Positions 4,983-5,989 of a DNA stretch of 5,989 bases are shown here, piece after piece. The notes below the pieces were generated by a model that was not told where the DNA came from, did not search any database, and saw nothing but the letters and a program-made list of their open reading frames with translations. Both the position numbers and the translations under genes were made by a program. Source of the stretch: Desulfovibrio sp. UBA4079 (lineage in GTDB: Bacteria; Desulfobacterota; Desulfovibrionia; Desulfovibrionales; Desulfovibrionaceae). The stretch is from the NCBI GenBank assembly GCA_002382645.1, contig DFYP01000026.1:459-6447 (forward strand), given 5' to 3'. The number at the start of each line of letters is the position of its first letter. Position 1 is the stretch's first letter.

Positions 4983-5989
4983 ATGTCCGCGAACATCAAC
5001 ATCCTGGTGGGCGGCGAGGCCGGGCAGGGCCTGGTGACCATCGGCGAGTCCATGGCCCGGGCCATGACCCGGGCCGGCTACGAGATCGTGGTCACCCAGG
5101 ACTACATGTCGCGCATCCGCGGCGGCCACAACACCTTCGCCATCCGCACCGGCCCGGACCCGGCCCTGGCCCCCGTTGAGGACATCGACATCCTGGTGGC
5201 CCTGAACCAGGAGACCGTGGACCTGCACCTGCCCCGGCTGAGCTCCCGGGGCGTGCTGGTGGCCGGCGACGACCTGGCCGTCCCGGCCGGGACTTCCTGC
5301 CTGCGGGTGCCGTTCCGCAAGCTCGCGGCCAAGCCGCTTTACGACAACGTGGCGGCCCTGGGCGTGCTCGGCTCGGCCATCTGCGGCGACCTGGCCATCC
5401 TGGAGCGGCTCGTGTCCGAGGCCTTTGCCAAGAAGGCCGCGGAGGTCATCGAGGCCAACCTGGCCGTGCTGCGCGCGGCCTACGCCTGGGTCAGGGAGCA
5501 GGATTTCGCCTTCACCTGCATGCCTCCGGCCCCTGAGGGCAACGCTGGCCGCCTCATGCTCAACGGCAATGAGGCCATCGCCCTGGGCGCCCTGGCCGCG
5601 GGCTGCGATTTCGTCTCGTTCTATCCCATGACCCCGGGCACCTCCGTGGTCCTGACCCTCATCGACAAGGGCCGGGAGACCGGCCTGGTGGCCGAGCAGG
5701 CCGAGGACGAGATCGCGGCCGTGAACATGGCCCTGGGCGCGGCCCATGCCGGGGCCCGGGCCCTGGTGAGCACCTCGGGCGGCGGTTTCGCGCTCATGTG
5801 CGAGGGCGTGAGCCTGGCCGGAATGCTCGAACTGCCCGTGGTCCTCGTGGTGGCCCAGCGGCCTGGACCAGCCACGGGCCTGCCCACCCGCACCGAGCAG
5901 GCCGACCTGAACCTCGTGCTCTACGCCGGGCACGGCGAATTCCCCCGGGCGATCTTCGCCCCGGGCTCGGTGGAGGACTGCTTCTACCT
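4983..5989 (+). CDS. korA: 2-oxoacid:ferredoxin oxidoreductase alpha subunit, gamma-alpha fusion (partial, 3' end beyond window)
   Basis: The frame is open from the ATG at 4983 to the window end (335 full codons), so the C-terminus is missing; fused subunits of this type usually run to about 550-600 residues. Residues 1 to about 180 form a gamma-like domain: GGEAGQGLVTIGE (10-22), QDYMSRIRGGHN (39-50) and DNVAALGVLGS from 121. The alpha (pyrimidine-binding) domain starts near LNGNEAIALGA (193-203) and has YPMTPGTS (214-221), corresponding to the YPITP substrate-contact motif of archaeal OFORs, then EDEIAAVNMALGAA, TSGGGFALMCEG, and a QRPGPATGLPTRTEQ segment. With a beta subunit that binds thiamine diphosphate and an iron-sulfur cluster, this makes acyl-CoA from a 2-oxoacid and reduces ferredoxin. 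The beta gene is expected immediately downstream. The fused layout is the KorA style, but homologues can be annotated PorA, so the substrate is not settled. Confidence 0.94.
   Translation, partial: MSANINILVGGEAGQGLVTIGESMARAMTRAGYEIVVTQDYMSRIRGGHNTFAIRTGPDPALAPVEDIDILVALNQETVDLHLPRLSSRGVLVAGDDLAVPAGTSCLRVPFRKLAAKPLYDNVAALGVLGSAICGDLAILERLVSEAFAKKAAEVIEANLAVLRAAYAWVREQDFAFTCMPPAPEGNAGRLMLNGNEAIALGALAAGCDFVSFYPMTPGTSVVLTLIDKGRETGLVAEQAEDEIAAVNMALGAAHAGARALVSTSGGGFALMCEGVSLAGMLELPVVLVVAQRPGPATGLPTRTEQADLNLVLYAGHGEFPRAIFAPGSVEDCFY

Noticed and set aside
4884..5933. A 349-codon minus-strand open frame opposite the OFOR alpha gene
   Set aside because: It has the same His/Gly/Gln-rich composition and no family motifs, and the plus strand there carries an unmistakable OFOR alpha sequence.

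Overview
The window is a GC-rich (visually about two-thirds G+C), gene-dense stretch in which all seven recognisable genes lie on the plus strand. The gene set is a YbaB/EbfC-type nucleoid protein next to RecR, a stand-alone RecD2 helicase, an FtnA-type ferritin with a ferritin-like companion, and two 2-oxoacid:ferredoxin oxidoreductase (OFOR) components. This points to an anaerobic or microaerophilic bacterium. My best guess is a Desulfovibrio-like member of the Desulfobacterota, but no rRNA or other lineage marker is present, so this is inference.

Layout. Positions 39-1557 form a tight cluster: ebfC, recR (10-nt gap, GTG start) and an orphan OFOR gamma subunit, closed by a strong rho-independent terminator at 1581-1609. 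The stand-alone helicase gene recD2 (1626-3821) starts only 16 nt after the terminator's T-run. A short AT-richer intergenic region (3822-3911) carries a plausible promoter and a small dyad. It precedes a second apparent operon: ftn (3912-4418), a rubrerythrin/ferritin-like four-helix protein whose predicted diiron ligands look partly lost (4448-4969), and a gamma-alpha fused OFOR alpha subunit (4983 to the window edge, truncated). The catalytic beta subunit is expected just downstream.

How the genes fit together. EbfC and RecR are a classic conserved pair; RecR works with RecO/RecF in loading RecA, and RecD2 is a 5'-3' helicase involved in repair, so the left half has a DNA-maintenance theme interrupted by a metabolic gamma subunit. 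The right half combines iron storage, a ferritin-like helper and an oxygen-sensitive iron-sulfur enzyme system that makes or uses low-potential ferredoxin. That could reflect coordinated iron and redox management, but only the gene order supports it.

I see no mobile element, CRISPR array, tRNA or rRNA. The most interesting items are the degenerate ferritin-like protein inside the ferritin/OFOR operon, the orphan gamma subunit coexisting with a gamma-alpha fusion, the terminator placed in the recD2 leader, the shifted Toprim acidic residues of RecR, and three small intercistronic dyads. None is proof of a new system.
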